Part shown: positions 1 to 6,382 of the stretch, piece after piece
Layout of the letters: every line of letters starts with the position of its first letter
Position numbering within the stretch: position 1 is the stretch's first letter
Assembly: GCA_013213985.1 (NCBI GenBank)
Contig: JABSSP010000153.1
Span: 1 to 7,220, forward strand
Reading direction: 5' to 3'
DNA from: Candidatus Babelota bacterium
GTDB taxonomy: Bacteria > Babelota > Babeliae > Babelales > Vermiphilaceae
Length of the DNA stretch: 7,220 bases
Program-made: the position numbers and the translations under genes
The notes under the pieces: model-generated
Seen by the model: only the letters and a program-made list of their open reading frames with translations
Told to the model about the DNA's origin: nothing
Databases searched by the model: none

Positions 1-1222
1 TCGCCTTGTTCCGCATCTTGTTACCCCAAATAATAATTCAGAATTCATGCCACTCTGGTTTGGTAACATATCACGCCAAGCAGAAGAAAATACTGAATTT
101 GCTGAACTACAACCTTCACTTGGATGGAACGCAATAGAAAATAATTGTTCGCACTTAGGCCTAGAAATACGCGCTTCTATTCCAACAGGCAACAGACCAA
201 AAGCACGATTTCTTTTTGAACCTATTATTGGCAATGGCGGCCATTGGGAATTAGGTACAGGTATTAATGCAAGTTATTTGATAATTCAAAACGAATGTAG
301 AGACCAGTCAATAAGTATTTATGGAAATGTACACATCACACATTTATTTACTACAAAACAAACTCGTTCATTTGATTTATGTAATGGTGCAAATAGTCGT
401 TATATGCTTGCAATAAAAATGGGACAGCCGGTCACGAATCTACTTGCAGGTGAAGAAGATGGAACTGATCTTGCACCACCTTCAAAACAATTTCAAGGAT
501 GCTTTAACCCGGTTATTAATCTTACTACATTCGATGTACATGTAAGTGTTGACTGGCAACTTGATTGCGCATTTTTATTTCATTGGCGCTGGGGACATTT
601 AAATGTTGAACTCGGCTACAATTACTGGAAAAGAAGTTGTGAAAAGATTTCATTGACCGATTGTGGCACTCCTCTTGATAGCGGTGATATGTGGTCATTA
701 AAAGGTGATGCATTCGTGTACGGATTTATTCCTGACAACAATATGTTTGATGAAGAATTAAGAAACATGCCCATTCCTTTAAGTACGTCACAAAACTGCG
801 CAACTATTCATGCAGGCACAAACAGACCAATTGGTGCAGAACCTGTTTCTGCTGATGCTAGAAATCCTGGTGTTGATAATCCCGCCTTTTCTTTTTTTGA
901 TGCAAACACGCCCATTACCTATGCACCGCTGATAATGAGTCTAAACAATACCACACAACGAACATCAAAAGATCCTCTTTGTTTAAACCGGTCACACATT
1001 AATCTTGCAAGTGCTGCAACACGCTCACACTCGCACAAAATTTTTATTAATGCTGGCCATACATGGGCAAATGGTGTGTGTAGTTTAATTCCATTTTTAA
1101 CCATTGGTGGCATGATTGAATTTGGCCCTAAAATAAAATGCGGAAAAACTACTGGCCTTACATGCGGTCTTAGCAGTCTTTCACAAATTGGCATCTGGCT
1201 CAAAAGTGGTTTTTCTTTTTGA
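1..1222 (+). CDS. Cys-rich outer-membrane beta-barrel-like protein, 5' partial
   Basis: The reading frame is open from base 2 to the TGA at 1220-1222, so the start lies left of the window. The ATG at 47 is probably internal: no signal peptide follows it and no clear Shine-Dalgarno precedes it. The last residues (GIWLKSGFSF) alternate hydrophobic and polar and end in Phe, as expected of a C-terminal BAM recognition signal. The body is rich in short aromatic, Gly- and Asn-containing strand-like stretches, with no long hydrophobic helix. Counting from the ATG at 47, noted motifs are QTRSFDL near residue 105 and GYNYWKRS near 190. At least 12 cysteines are present, many for an exported protein, which suggests disulfides. 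I recall a similar paralogous barrel family in Candidatus Dependentiae (memory only). Role unknown: surface adhesin, porin or host-contact protein are all possible. It converges on acpP across a shared terminator. Confidence 0.7.
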   Translation, partial: RLVPHLVTPNNNSEFMPLWFGNISRQAEENTEFAELQPSLGWNAIENNCSHLGLEIRASIPTGNRPKARFLFEPIIGNGGHWELGTGINASYLIIQNECRDQSISIYGNVHITHLFTTKQTRSFDLCNGANSRYMLAIKMGQPVTNLLAGEEDGTDLAPPSKQFQGCFNPVINLTTFDVHVSVDWQLDCAFLFHWRWGHLNVELGYNYWKRSCEKISLTDCGTPLDSGDMWSLKGDAFVYGFIPDNNMFDEELRNMPIPLSTSQNCATIHAGTNRPIGAEPVSADARNPGVDNPAFSFFDANTPITYAPLIMSLNNTTQRTSKDPLCLNRSHINLASAATRSHSHKIFINAGHTWANGVCSLIPFLTIGGMIEFGPKIKCGKTTGLTCGLSSLSQIGIWLKSGFSF

Positions 1223-1224
1223 CG

Positions 1225-1261
1225 AAAAAGATCGACCCTCAGCTGAGAATCGATCTTTTTT
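1225..1261. terminator. Bidirectional intrinsic terminator between convergent genes
   Basis: A perfect 11-bp inverted repeat pairs 1225-1235 (AAAAAGATCGA) with 1250-1260 (TCGATCTTTTT). Inside it is a palindrome, CTCAGCTGAG (1238-1247), that can add a short upper stem across a CC/AA internal loop. The T-run on the right serves the + strand gene ending at 1222. The A-run on the left becomes a T-run on the - strand and serves acpP, whose stop is at 1290. The position between two convergent stop codons fits a shared terminator. Confidence 0.85.
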
Positions 1262-1289
1262 GTTAAATCATAATTTTGTAAATCAGGTT

Positions 1290-1538
1290 TTACTTAGTTC
1301 TTTTTAATTGAATATAATCAACAACCTGATTAATGTCTGTTAATTGTTCAGCATCTACATCATCAATTTCAATGCCAAATTTACTTTCAAGCTCTAGAAT
1401 GATTTCTACCATATCAAGAGAATCTGCACCAAGGTTTTCAAAAGTAGATGCCTTTGCAGTTGCATTTTTGTCGGTATTTAATTTTTCTGCAACAACCGCC
1501 ACCACCTCGTTGTAGGTATCTCCCCTATCAAACGTCAT
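1290..1538 (-). CDS. acpP: Acyl carrier protein
   Basis: An 82-residue acidic protein of normal ACP length that carries acyl chains as thioesters on a 4'-phosphopantetheine arm in the cytoplasm. The attachment motif GADSLDMVE is intact, with Ser40 as the modified residue. It is followed by the recognition helix (EIILELESKFGIEI) and the C-terminal IDDVDAEQLTDINQVVDYI segment typical of the four-helix fold. The start ATG is preceded by GGAG with a 9-base spacer, and the SD lies in the end of the upstream fabD-like gene, only 6 bases away, so the two are probably translationally coupled. In this locus its visible client is PlsX, which uses acyl-ACP. It is the last gene of the - strand cluster and is followed by a terminator. 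Because the neighbouring transacylase looks inactive, ACP may be loaded by an acyl-ACP synthetase or by enzymes encoded elsewhere; that is inference. Confidence 0.95.
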   Translation of the reverse strand: MTFDRGDTYNEVVAVVAEKLNTDKNATAKASTFENLGADSLDMVEIILELESKFGIEIDDVDAEQLTDINQVVDYIQLKRTK

Positions 1539-1544
1539 CTTTCG

Positions 1545-2489
1545 TCACTCCGTCATTGTTTTTTCTTCTATCAGGGATTTAAGTTTATCTATATCCGCTC
1601 GATTATTGATCACAATACTAAGCTTATCAGGATAACGTTCTTTAATTAAGTCAACAAGTGTTTGACCTGGACCAATAGCAACAAATAAATCACAGGCTTT
1701 TAATTTGTCTACAACTTTTTTCCACTGAATTGGTTCATGCAAAGCTCGTACTACTGCATCAGTAACTTGTTCACTTTTTTTAATTACTTTTGCATCAACA
1801 CCGCTCATAACTGGAATGGAAAGATCTTTTAAATCAACCTTGGGTAAATATATTTTAAAACTATTAACCACCGGCTCCATAATTTCAGAATGCAACCCAA
1901 ATGCAGTATCAACGTACTCCATTTTTACACCCTCTTCTTGCAACGCAAGATCATAAAGCGCTTTTATTGCTTGCGTATGACCAGAGACAATAAAATTTGA
2001 TTTATCAATAAAAATTGCGATATCAGCGCAATGTTCTTTGGTGCTTACTTGCGTACATATTTTCTGTAATACAGATGATGACAAGCCAAAAATATGAATC
2101 AATTGTACATCAACACCATCTAAGAGTTCTTGATAAAAAGTTGCATACTTGCTGAGCATATAAAGACCGTCAGGAAAACTGAGTCCCTGCGCTGCAAACA
2201 ATGCTGCATACTCACCATCGTTGTATCCCGCAATCACGTCAGGAGTAATTCCCTCTTCTTTTAAAAGAGAAAATATCGACGCGCTTACTAAAAAAAGCGA
2301 TGGAAATGCATTTTCCATTTTTGAAAGTTCTGCATCTGAAGATGCAAAACATAATTTTACAAAATTATTATCAAGACAATGTGAAGCCTGTTCAAAATAT
2401 TCTTGAACAACACGAGACTCATCATATAACTCTTTGCCCATCCCGACGAACTGACTACCATATCCTGGAAAAAGAAAACAAACTTTCAT
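1545..2489 (-). CDS. fabD: FabD-like protein lacking catalytic residues (probable pseudoenzyme)
   Basis: A 314-residue protein of normal FabD length. FabD moves malonyl from CoA to ACP to feed fatty acid elongation. Family landmarks align throughout: FPGYGSQ (residues 7-13), PDVIAGYNDGEYAAL (83-97), GLSFPDGL (102-109), FIVSGHTQAI (166-175), LHSEIMEPV (199-207), EPIQW (251-255) and GPGQTL near the C-terminus. Compared with E. coli FabD, the oxyanion-side Gln11 is Tyr10, nucleophile Ser92 is Asn90, Leu93 is Asp91, malonyl-binding Arg117 is Tyr115 and Gln250 is Ala248; only His201 (His200 here) remains. The AAC codon at 2222-2220 was read directly, and the frame is intact, so this is not a frameshift effect. 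Malonyl transfer by the normal mechanism is therefore unlikely. The start has GAGGG 4 bases upstream. It lies between gltX (33-base gap) and acpP (6-base gap). The symbol marks homology only, not activity. Confidence 0.88.
   Translation of the reverse strand: MKVCFLFPGYGSQFVGMGKELYDESRVVQEYFEQASHCLDNNFVKLCFASSDAELSKMENAFPSLFLVSASIFSLLKEEGITPDVIAGYNDGEYAALFAAQGLSFPDGLYMLSKYATFYQELLDGVDVQLIHIFGLSSSVLQKICTQVSTKEHCADIAIFIDKSNFIVSGHTQAIKALYDLALQEEGVKMEYVDTAFGLHSEIMEPVVNSFKIYLPKVDLKDLSIPVMSGVDAKVIKKSEQVTDAVVRALHEPIQWKKVVDKLKACDLFVAIGPGQTLVDLIKERYPDKLSIVINNRADIDKLKSLIEEKTMTE
1548..1551 (-). promoter_or_regulatory. Shine-Dalgarno of acpP inside the fabD-like gene end
   Basis: On the - strand GGAG lies 9 bases before the acpP ATG. 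It overlaps the last sense codons of the fabD-like gene, immediately before its TGA (1547-1545). This supports the chosen acpP start and suggests coupled translation. Confidence 0.65.
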
Positions 2490-2522
2490 AAGACCCTCAT
2501 GTTATTGTGTACTTATTTTGTT

Positions 2523-3959
2523 CTATTCGTGCGTAGCCTTTTCGTCTATGTACTCTATTAAACGATGCAACCTCTTAACACTCTCGTCTTTTGACAGTAT
2601 TGAAAGAAGATCAAAGACACCAGGTCCTGAACTTTTACCCGTAAGTGCAATACGAATCGGTTGAGCAATATCAACCAACTTGCATGAAAATTGATCACTT
2701 ACTTTTTTAATACGATCACGCACTGGCTCATCACCCATCAACACTAATTCCTTTACGATAGCTTCCAAATGACTACGCGTGTTCATTGTAATCCATTTGT
2801 TAACGTCATCGATAGAATATGGCGTTGAACCATCGTATAATGCCTTTATATCGTCGGCAATATTGAGCAATGTTGTTGCGCGTGGTTTATATAAATCAAT
2901 CAAAGCAAGTACTTGTTCATCACTCCAGTCTTTTAACTCAAGTCTAAACATATCTCGAACATCAAGAATTGCCTTTAAAAGATCTTTGCTCAACATATCT
3001 TTTATATATACACCATTTACCCAGCCAAGTTTTTCCATATCAAATACCGCACCCTTTTTACCAACGTGGTCTAACGAAAAATACGTAATAAGTTCATCCC
3101 GAGTGAAAATTTCTTGATCACCGTGTGACCACCCGAGACGGACAAGATAATTTACTAATGCGTCTGGCAAATATCCCTGATCTTTATAATCAAGCACAGC
3201 CGTTGCAGCATCACGCTTACTTAAGCGTCCCCCTTCAGGATTTAAAATCAATGGAAGATGCGAAAATTCAGGTGTGTCGTATCCCAATGCTTGGTATAAT
3301 AAAATTTGTTTTGGTGTGTTGGACAAATGATCTTCGCCACGAATAACGTGTGTAATATCCATTGCATCATCATCAACAACAACAACAAAATTATAAACCG
3401 GACGTTCATCAGAACGAGCAATAATAAAGTCGTCTAGCTGACTGGCAGGAAAGGATACTCTACCGCGTATAAGATCATGAAATGCAACTTTTTGCAAACC
3501 ATCCGGCAATTTAAAACGTACGACTCCTTGTCCGTTAGCATTGTTTTTTTGTATAAGACAATGGCGATCATACTTAATATATGTTGCACCGTCGGGCAAT
3601 ATTACCGCACAGCGGGTGTTAATTTCTTCTTCAGAGCAATAACAATAATATGCTTTTCCTTGCTCAATTAAAGAATCAATAAGTTCTTTGTGTATTTCAA
3701 ATCGTTGCGATTGATACATCACCGGTTCGTCAGAACGTATCTCCGTCCATGCAAGTGCTTCAAGAATTTCTTCGGTATATTTATTTTCAGAACGTTGCAT
3801 GTCAGTATCTTCAATGCGGACAAGAAAGGTTCCCCCTTTGTTTCTTGCAAACAACCAATTAAAAAGAGCAGTCCGTAATCCACCGATATGTAAATATCCG
3901 GTTGGCGATGGAGCAAACCTCACGCGAACAGATTTATTGTTTTTTCCTGTTTTGTTCAT
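2523..3959 (-). CDS. gltX: Glutamyl-tRNA synthetase
   Basis: A 478-residue class I aminoacyl-tRNA synthetase that attaches glutamate to tRNA in the cytoplasm; its length is typical of bacterial GluRS. The N-terminal catalytic domain has FAPSPTGYLHIGG (HIGH-type motif at residues 24-27), RIEDTD (48-53), HVIRGEDHLSNTPKQ (204-218) and RLSKR (245-249), the KMSKS equivalent. A CYC pair (106 and 108) followed by Cys134 resembles the partial zinc site of some GluRS enzymes. Residues after about 330 form the all-helical anticodon-binding region and end in the usual GKSSGPGVFDLL...RL pattern. The ATG is preceded by GGGGAG with a 5-base spacer. Many bacteria lacking GlnRS use GluRS for tRNA-Gln as well; specificity cannot be read from this sequence. 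Its place inside a fab-type gene cluster is unusual. Confidence 0.97.
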   Translation of the reverse strand: MNKTGKNNKSVRVRFAPSPTGYLHIGGLRTALFNWLFARNKGGTFLVRIEDTDMQRSENKYTEEILEALAWTEIRSDEPVMYQSQRFEIHKELIDSLIEQGKAYYCYCSEEEINTRCAVILPDGATYIKYDRHCLIQKNNANGQGVVRFKLPDGLQKVAFHDLIRGRVSFPASQLDDFIIARSDERPVYNFVVVVDDDAMDITHVIRGEDHLSNTPKQILLYQALGYDTPEFSHLPLILNPEGGRLSKRDAATAVLDYKDQGYLPDALVNYLVRLGWSHGDQEIFTRDELITYFSLDHVGKKGAVFDMEKLGWVNGVYIKDMLSKDLLKAILDVRDMFRLELKDWSDEQVLALIDLYKPRATTLLNIADDIKALYDGSTPYSIDDVNKWITMNTRSHLEAIVKELVLMGDEPVRDRIKKVSDQFSCKLVDIAQPIRIALTGKSSGPGVFDLLSILSKDESVKRLHRLIEYIDEKATHE

Positions 3960-4007
3960 TGTTGCTCCCCATGATCATAACTTGATAATGTACTAACAAA
4001 AAATTAC

Positions 4008-4691
4008 TTATGAAATCATTTGCAACATTTCTTGAGCCTTTTGTGCCCAAGGAGACATTGACTCTTGATCAGTTTGAGATTCTACCAAGGCAATCAACAA
4101 TGCCTGAGCTGCTTGGGTATCACCATTAGAACGATAGTATGAACCTAAATAAAAACGTGCCATATCACTATTGGTGTTTTCTTTGTCTTGAATAAGTGCA
4201 CGTAGTTGTGTAACTCCGTCTTGGCGAATTTGTTCTTGTGTGCTGTCAAGCATCATCAGAGCGAATTTAGTTTTATACACAAAATATAAGGGAGACGACG
4301 TTGATATTTCATGCATGGCTTTTTTCATAACATCAATTGCTTCATCGTGTTTGTTTTGCCACACAAGCGATTCTGCCTTGAGTACTAACAAATAAGGACC
4401 AAAAGTAGAAGAAGCATGACGCTCATACGACGCATCAACTAATCGTTCTAAGTTCGGCCATGCAGTTTCAACGCCACCAATACCGCGTTGATATTCGTCA
4501 ATTGCCTCTGCATACACTCGTTGTGCAACTTGTTCTTTTTCAACCGTACGTGAACGATACCAATATGCTGCCCCACCAAGAGCAATAACTGCCAACACTC
4601 CTAACCAAACATTATTGGAAATATCGGAAAAAAATGATTTAATTGAATCAAATGACTGATTTACTGGATTAGCTTGATTGTGTTGTGCCAT
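4008..4691 (-). CDS. Membrane-anchored TPR-like protein (YfgM/TPR_21 type)
   Basis: A 227-residue protein with a short polar cytoplasmic N-terminus, one transmembrane helix (about residues 28-45, VWLGVLAVIALGGAAYWY) followed by YRSR, and a long soluble helical part. The basic residues follow rather than precede the helix, so topology is uncertain, although family members such as YfgM expose the helical domain to the periplasm. The soluble part has helix pairs resembling tetratricopeptide repeats: a WQNKHDEAIDVMKKA segment near residues 110-125, and DMARFYLGSYYRSNGDTQAAQALL near 175-200. This layout matches YfgM, which associates with the SecYEG translocon and periplasmic chaperones; the match is by architecture and I am not certain of it. 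The ATG has GGAG 8 bases upstream. It lies 83 bases after plsX and 48 bases before gltX. Confidence 0.7.
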   Translation of the reverse strand: MAQHNQANPVNQSFDSIKSFFSDISNNVWLGVLAVIALGGAAYWYRSRTVEKEQVAQRVYAEAIDEYQRGIGGVETAWPNLERLVDASYERHASSTFGPYLLVLKAESLVWQNKHDEAIDVMKKAMHEISTSSPLYFVYKTKFALMMLDSTQEQIRQDGVTQLRALIQDKENTNSDMARFYLGSYYRSNGDTQAAQALLIALVESQTDQESMSPWAQKAQEMLQMIS

Positions 4692-4742
4692 CTGTTATAC
4701 TCCGTTTCAATCTAAAAATACTTATAAGAACTCGCGGTTTTC

Positions 4743-4771
4743 ATTTTAACTCAATTCCTTAGTAAGCGCAA
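4743..4771 (-). promoter_or_regulatory. Weak candidate sigma70-type promoter before the TPR gene
   Basis: In the 83-base gap between plsX and the TPR-like gene, the - strand has TTGCGC (4771-4766), a 17-base spacer and TAAAAT (4748-4743), five of six bases of the -10 consensus. The -35 match is only three of six and the region is AT-rich, so this may be chance. If real, it would let the distal genes (TPR, gltX, fabD-like, acpP) be transcribed apart from rpmF-plsX. Confidence 0.3.
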
Positions 4772-4774
4772 AAT

Positions 4775-5836
4775 TCAGTGTTGTCTAAAGCCAAAAATAG
4801 ATCGTAGCTTTTGAGAAACAACCATAGTAACGCCACTTCGTTTTTCAGCAAGTGCAGCAACTTGTTCATTAAAAAGTTTCACAAATTTTTCTTCTTCTAT
4901 CTGATGTGCAAAAATAAGAGCCTGCTCAATGGCAGCCGCATTAGAACATCCATGCGCGACAATAAAAGGATAATTTAATCCTAACAAAAGTGCGCCACCC
5001 TTTTTAGCATAATCAGTTTTTCTTTTTAATTTGTTAAAAATAGTCGAACCTAAATAAAAATATAATTTGCTTAGCCAAGAACTTGATGTTTCCTTTTTTA
5101 ACCAGTGAGAAATAGCTCCGGTGGCTCCTTGTAATGCTTTGAGTAAAATGTTTCCCACAAAACCATCACACACCAAAACATCTGCATCACAACTAAAAAT
5201 GTCACGTGATTCAATATTACCAATAAAATTAAGATGTGATTTTTCTAATAAGATATAGGCTTGTTTTACAAGCGATGACCCTTTATACGGTTCGGAACCA
5301 TTAGAAAGAAGCGCTATGCGGGGCGACTCAATATTTTTCACCATGTGTACATAGACGTGCCCCATTTGCGCAAATTGTTCTAAATAAGCTGGTTTTGAAT
5401 CTGTGTTAGCGCCAAGGTCTATACAAAAAATTGAACCATTATTCGTTGGAATAAAATCACCGATTGCTGGACGCATGACGCGTGGCGCCCTACCCAAAAT
5501 AAGCGTACCAGCTACAAGAGCTGCGCCTGAATTTCCGGCAGAAACAACTGCACTCGCCTTACCATCAGCAACGGCTTGAACCGCTTTGACGAGCGACGAA
5601 TCTTTTTTCTTAAGTACACTTTTGCTTGGTTCTTGCCCCATGTCTATTTCATCAGAACAATGAACAACCGTAAGTGGAAGAGAAGTCCAATCTGGACACA
5701 TTTGATAGAGAAGTGGAACGATTTGATCTTCGTCCCCAAATAATTGAATAGATATATTTTGCTTTGCAGCAGCAATAGCGCCCTGAACTGCGGTACGCGG
5801 TGCAAAATCACCGCCCATTGCGTCGAGCGCTATCAT
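4775..5836 (-). CDS. plsX: Phosphate acyltransferase PlsX
   Basis: A 353-residue protein of usual PlsX length. PlsX converts acyl-ACP and phosphate into acyl-phosphate, the substrate of PlsY, starting phosphatidic acid synthesis at the inner face of the membrane. Family motifs are present in order: DAMGGDFAP (residues 5-13), EPSKSVLKKKDSSL (69-82), SAGNSGA (99-105, Ser where Thr is common), DLGAN (139-143), FIGNIESRD (203-211) and CDGFVGN (222-228). The start is standard, with DAMGGD at residue 5 and AGGA 7 bases before the ATG. The protein shows none of the active-site loss seen in the nearby FabD-like protein. It follows rpmF by 40 bases, the classical rpmF-plsX pairing. With ACP in the same cluster it forms the substrate side of phospholipid synthesis; plsY is not in the window. 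Confidence 0.97.
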   Translation of the reverse strand: MIALDAMGGDFAPRTAVQGAIAAAKQNISIQLFGDEDQIVPLLYQMCPDWTSLPLTVVHCSDEIDMGQEPSKSVLKKKDSSLVKAVQAVADGKASAVVSAGNSGAALVAGTLILGRAPRVMRPAIGDFIPTNNGSIFCIDLGANTDSKPAYLEQFAQMGHVYVHMVKNIESPRIALLSNGSEPYKGSSLVKQAYILLEKSHLNFIGNIESRDIFSCDADVLVCDGFVGNILLKALQGATGAISHWLKKETSSSWLSKLYFYLGSTIFNKLKRKTDYAKKGGALLLGLNYPFIVAHGCSNAAAIEQALIFAHQIEEEKFVKLFNEQVAALAEKRSGVTMVVSQKLRSIFGFRQH

Positions 5837-5852
5837 AATAATTTCCTAATCA

Positions 5853-5874
5853 AGCGATATACCCCCCAATCGCT
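5853..5874 (-). other. Short hairpin with a G6 loop between rpmF and plsX
   Basis: AGCGAT (5853-5858) and ATCGCT (5869-5874) can form a 6-bp stem around a 10-base loop that contains six consecutive G on the - strand transcript. It sits between the rpmF stop and the plsX SD (AGGA, 5847-5844). No T-run follows, so it is not an intrinsic terminator. It could tune plsX translation or transcript stability, but it is short enough to be chance. Confidence 0.3.
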
Positions 5875-5876
5875 AG

Positions 5877-6152
5877 CTACTTAGACTCGTCCACTGCAGG
5901 AGCAGCTTCTGGCGCTTGTTGTCCAAGCCGTGCTGATTTAGCACTCTTGGCTTCCGAACGCTTACCTGCACGTTCAGCCTTAGTAGTCAATATTTTAATT
6001 CCCTTGTAAAATCCACACCCCTTGCACACAGTATGTGGCATAAGTGCTTCTTGGCAATTTTTGCATTCGGTAATGGCTTGTATTTTTAGCCCCTTATTTG
6101 CAAATCTTTTGTCCCTACGCGAGCGGGAGCGTTTTCGTTTTGGTACTGGCAT
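5877..6152 (-). CDS. rpmF: Large-subunit ribosomal protein L32 with C-terminal extension
   Basis: A 91-residue basic protein of the 50S subunit. The N-terminus MPVPKRKRSRSRRDKR is the L32 signature. A four-cysteine zinc ribbon follows (Cys30, Cys33, Cys43, Cys46), ending at GCGFYKG, as in Zn-binding (C+) L32 forms. The usual protein is about 57-60 residues; here residues from about 58 on form an Ala/Lys/Glu-rich, low-complexity tail (AERAGKRSEAKSAKSARL, then Pro/Ala-rich) that is probably disordered. The ATG is preceded by a weak AAAGGG 5 bases away. It is the first gene of the - strand cluster and precedes plsX, an arrangement widespread in bacteria. Confidence 0.95.
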   Translation of the reverse strand: MPVPKRKRSRSRRDKRFANKGLKIQAITECKNCQEALMPHTVCKGCGFYKGIKILTTKAERAGKRSEAKSAKSARLGQQAPEAAPAVDESK

Positions 6153-6183
6153 GACAACCCTTTGGATTCAACTTGTTAACAAC

Positions 6184-6211
6184 ATTATATTCTTAATAAA
6201 AGAGGTGAAAA
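6184..6211 (-). promoter_or_regulatory. Probable promoter of the rpmF-plsX cluster
   Basis: On the - strand a perfect TATAAT (6189-6184) lies 31 bases before the rpmF ATG. A -35-like TTTTCA (6211-6206, four of six) stands 16 bases upstream of it. The position directly ahead of the first gene supports it. The -35 box touches the inverted repeat at 6210-6250. Confidence 0.5.
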
Positions 6212-6250
6212 ATGCTTGCTTAAAGGCCATTTAGGGAAAAAAAAGCATTT
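6210..6250. repeat. Inverted repeat upstream of the rpmF promoter
   Basis: AAATGCTT (6210-6217) and AAGCATTT (6243-6250) are perfect 8-bp inverted arms separated by 25 bases. On the - strand the second arm runs into TTTTTC, so it could act as a weak terminator for dprA read-through, or the arms could be a protein-binding site overlapping the -35 region. Apart from this and the promoter, the 216-base stretch 6153-6368 is AT-rich with no gene or RNA that I recognise. Confidence 0.3.
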
Positions 6251-6344
6251 AAACCTACAAGCTTCAACTCAATCTACAGTGATAATTCCTGAAAAAATTG
6301 CTAAGAACGCACAATCTATATAAGAAATAATACAAAATTTAAAC

Positions 6345-6382
6345 AAAAAAAGCAAAATAAAGCAAGGGTTATTGGGCAACCC
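6345..6382 (-). terminator. Candidate terminator at the end of dprA
   Basis: On the - strand GGGTT (6382-6378), a 7-base loop and AACCC (6370-6366) form a 5-bp stem that spans the dprA stop codon. It is followed by a T-rich tract (TTGCTTTATTTTGCTTTTTTTG). The stem is short and the tract is interrupted, so efficiency is uncertain. Confidence 0.4.

Noticed and set aside
47..49. ATG at 47 as the true start of the barrel-like gene
   Set aside because: The frame is open through base 2, with no SD and no signal peptide after this ATG, so the start is more likely upstream.
919..1203. 94-residue - strand reading frame
   Set aside because: It is antisense within the barrel-like gene, with no recognisable motif and no SD.
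2211..2228. Frameshift or misread as the cause of the missing FabD serine
   Set aside because: The frame is continuous and the flanking motifs (DVIAG and GEYAAL) are in the same frame on both sides, so these are substitutions. A sequencing error cannot be fully excluded but would need several independent errors.
3371..3396. Trinucleotide run (CAA/CAT repeats) as a slippage microsatellite in gltX
   Set aside because: It encodes the conserved VVVDD segment, and the protein aligns there without insertion relative to E. coli GluRS.
3719..3916. 65-residue - strand reading frame overlapping gltX
   Set aside because: It is a different frame inside the well-supported gltX gene; composition and position indicate a shadow.
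3970..4000. Promoter (TTGTTA ... TATGAT) between the TPR gene and gltX
   Set aside because: The spacer is only about 14 bases and the -10 would leave almost no leader before the SD, so it is probably chance.
6300..6340. Second rpmF promoter (TTGTTT, 18 bases, TATATA)
   Set aside because: Both boxes match the consensus poorly and the region is strongly AT-rich.
6153..6368. tRNA, small RNA or small ORF in the dprA-rpmF gap
   Set aside because: No cloverleaf, no conserved RNA motif I recognise, and no open frame with an SD on either strand.
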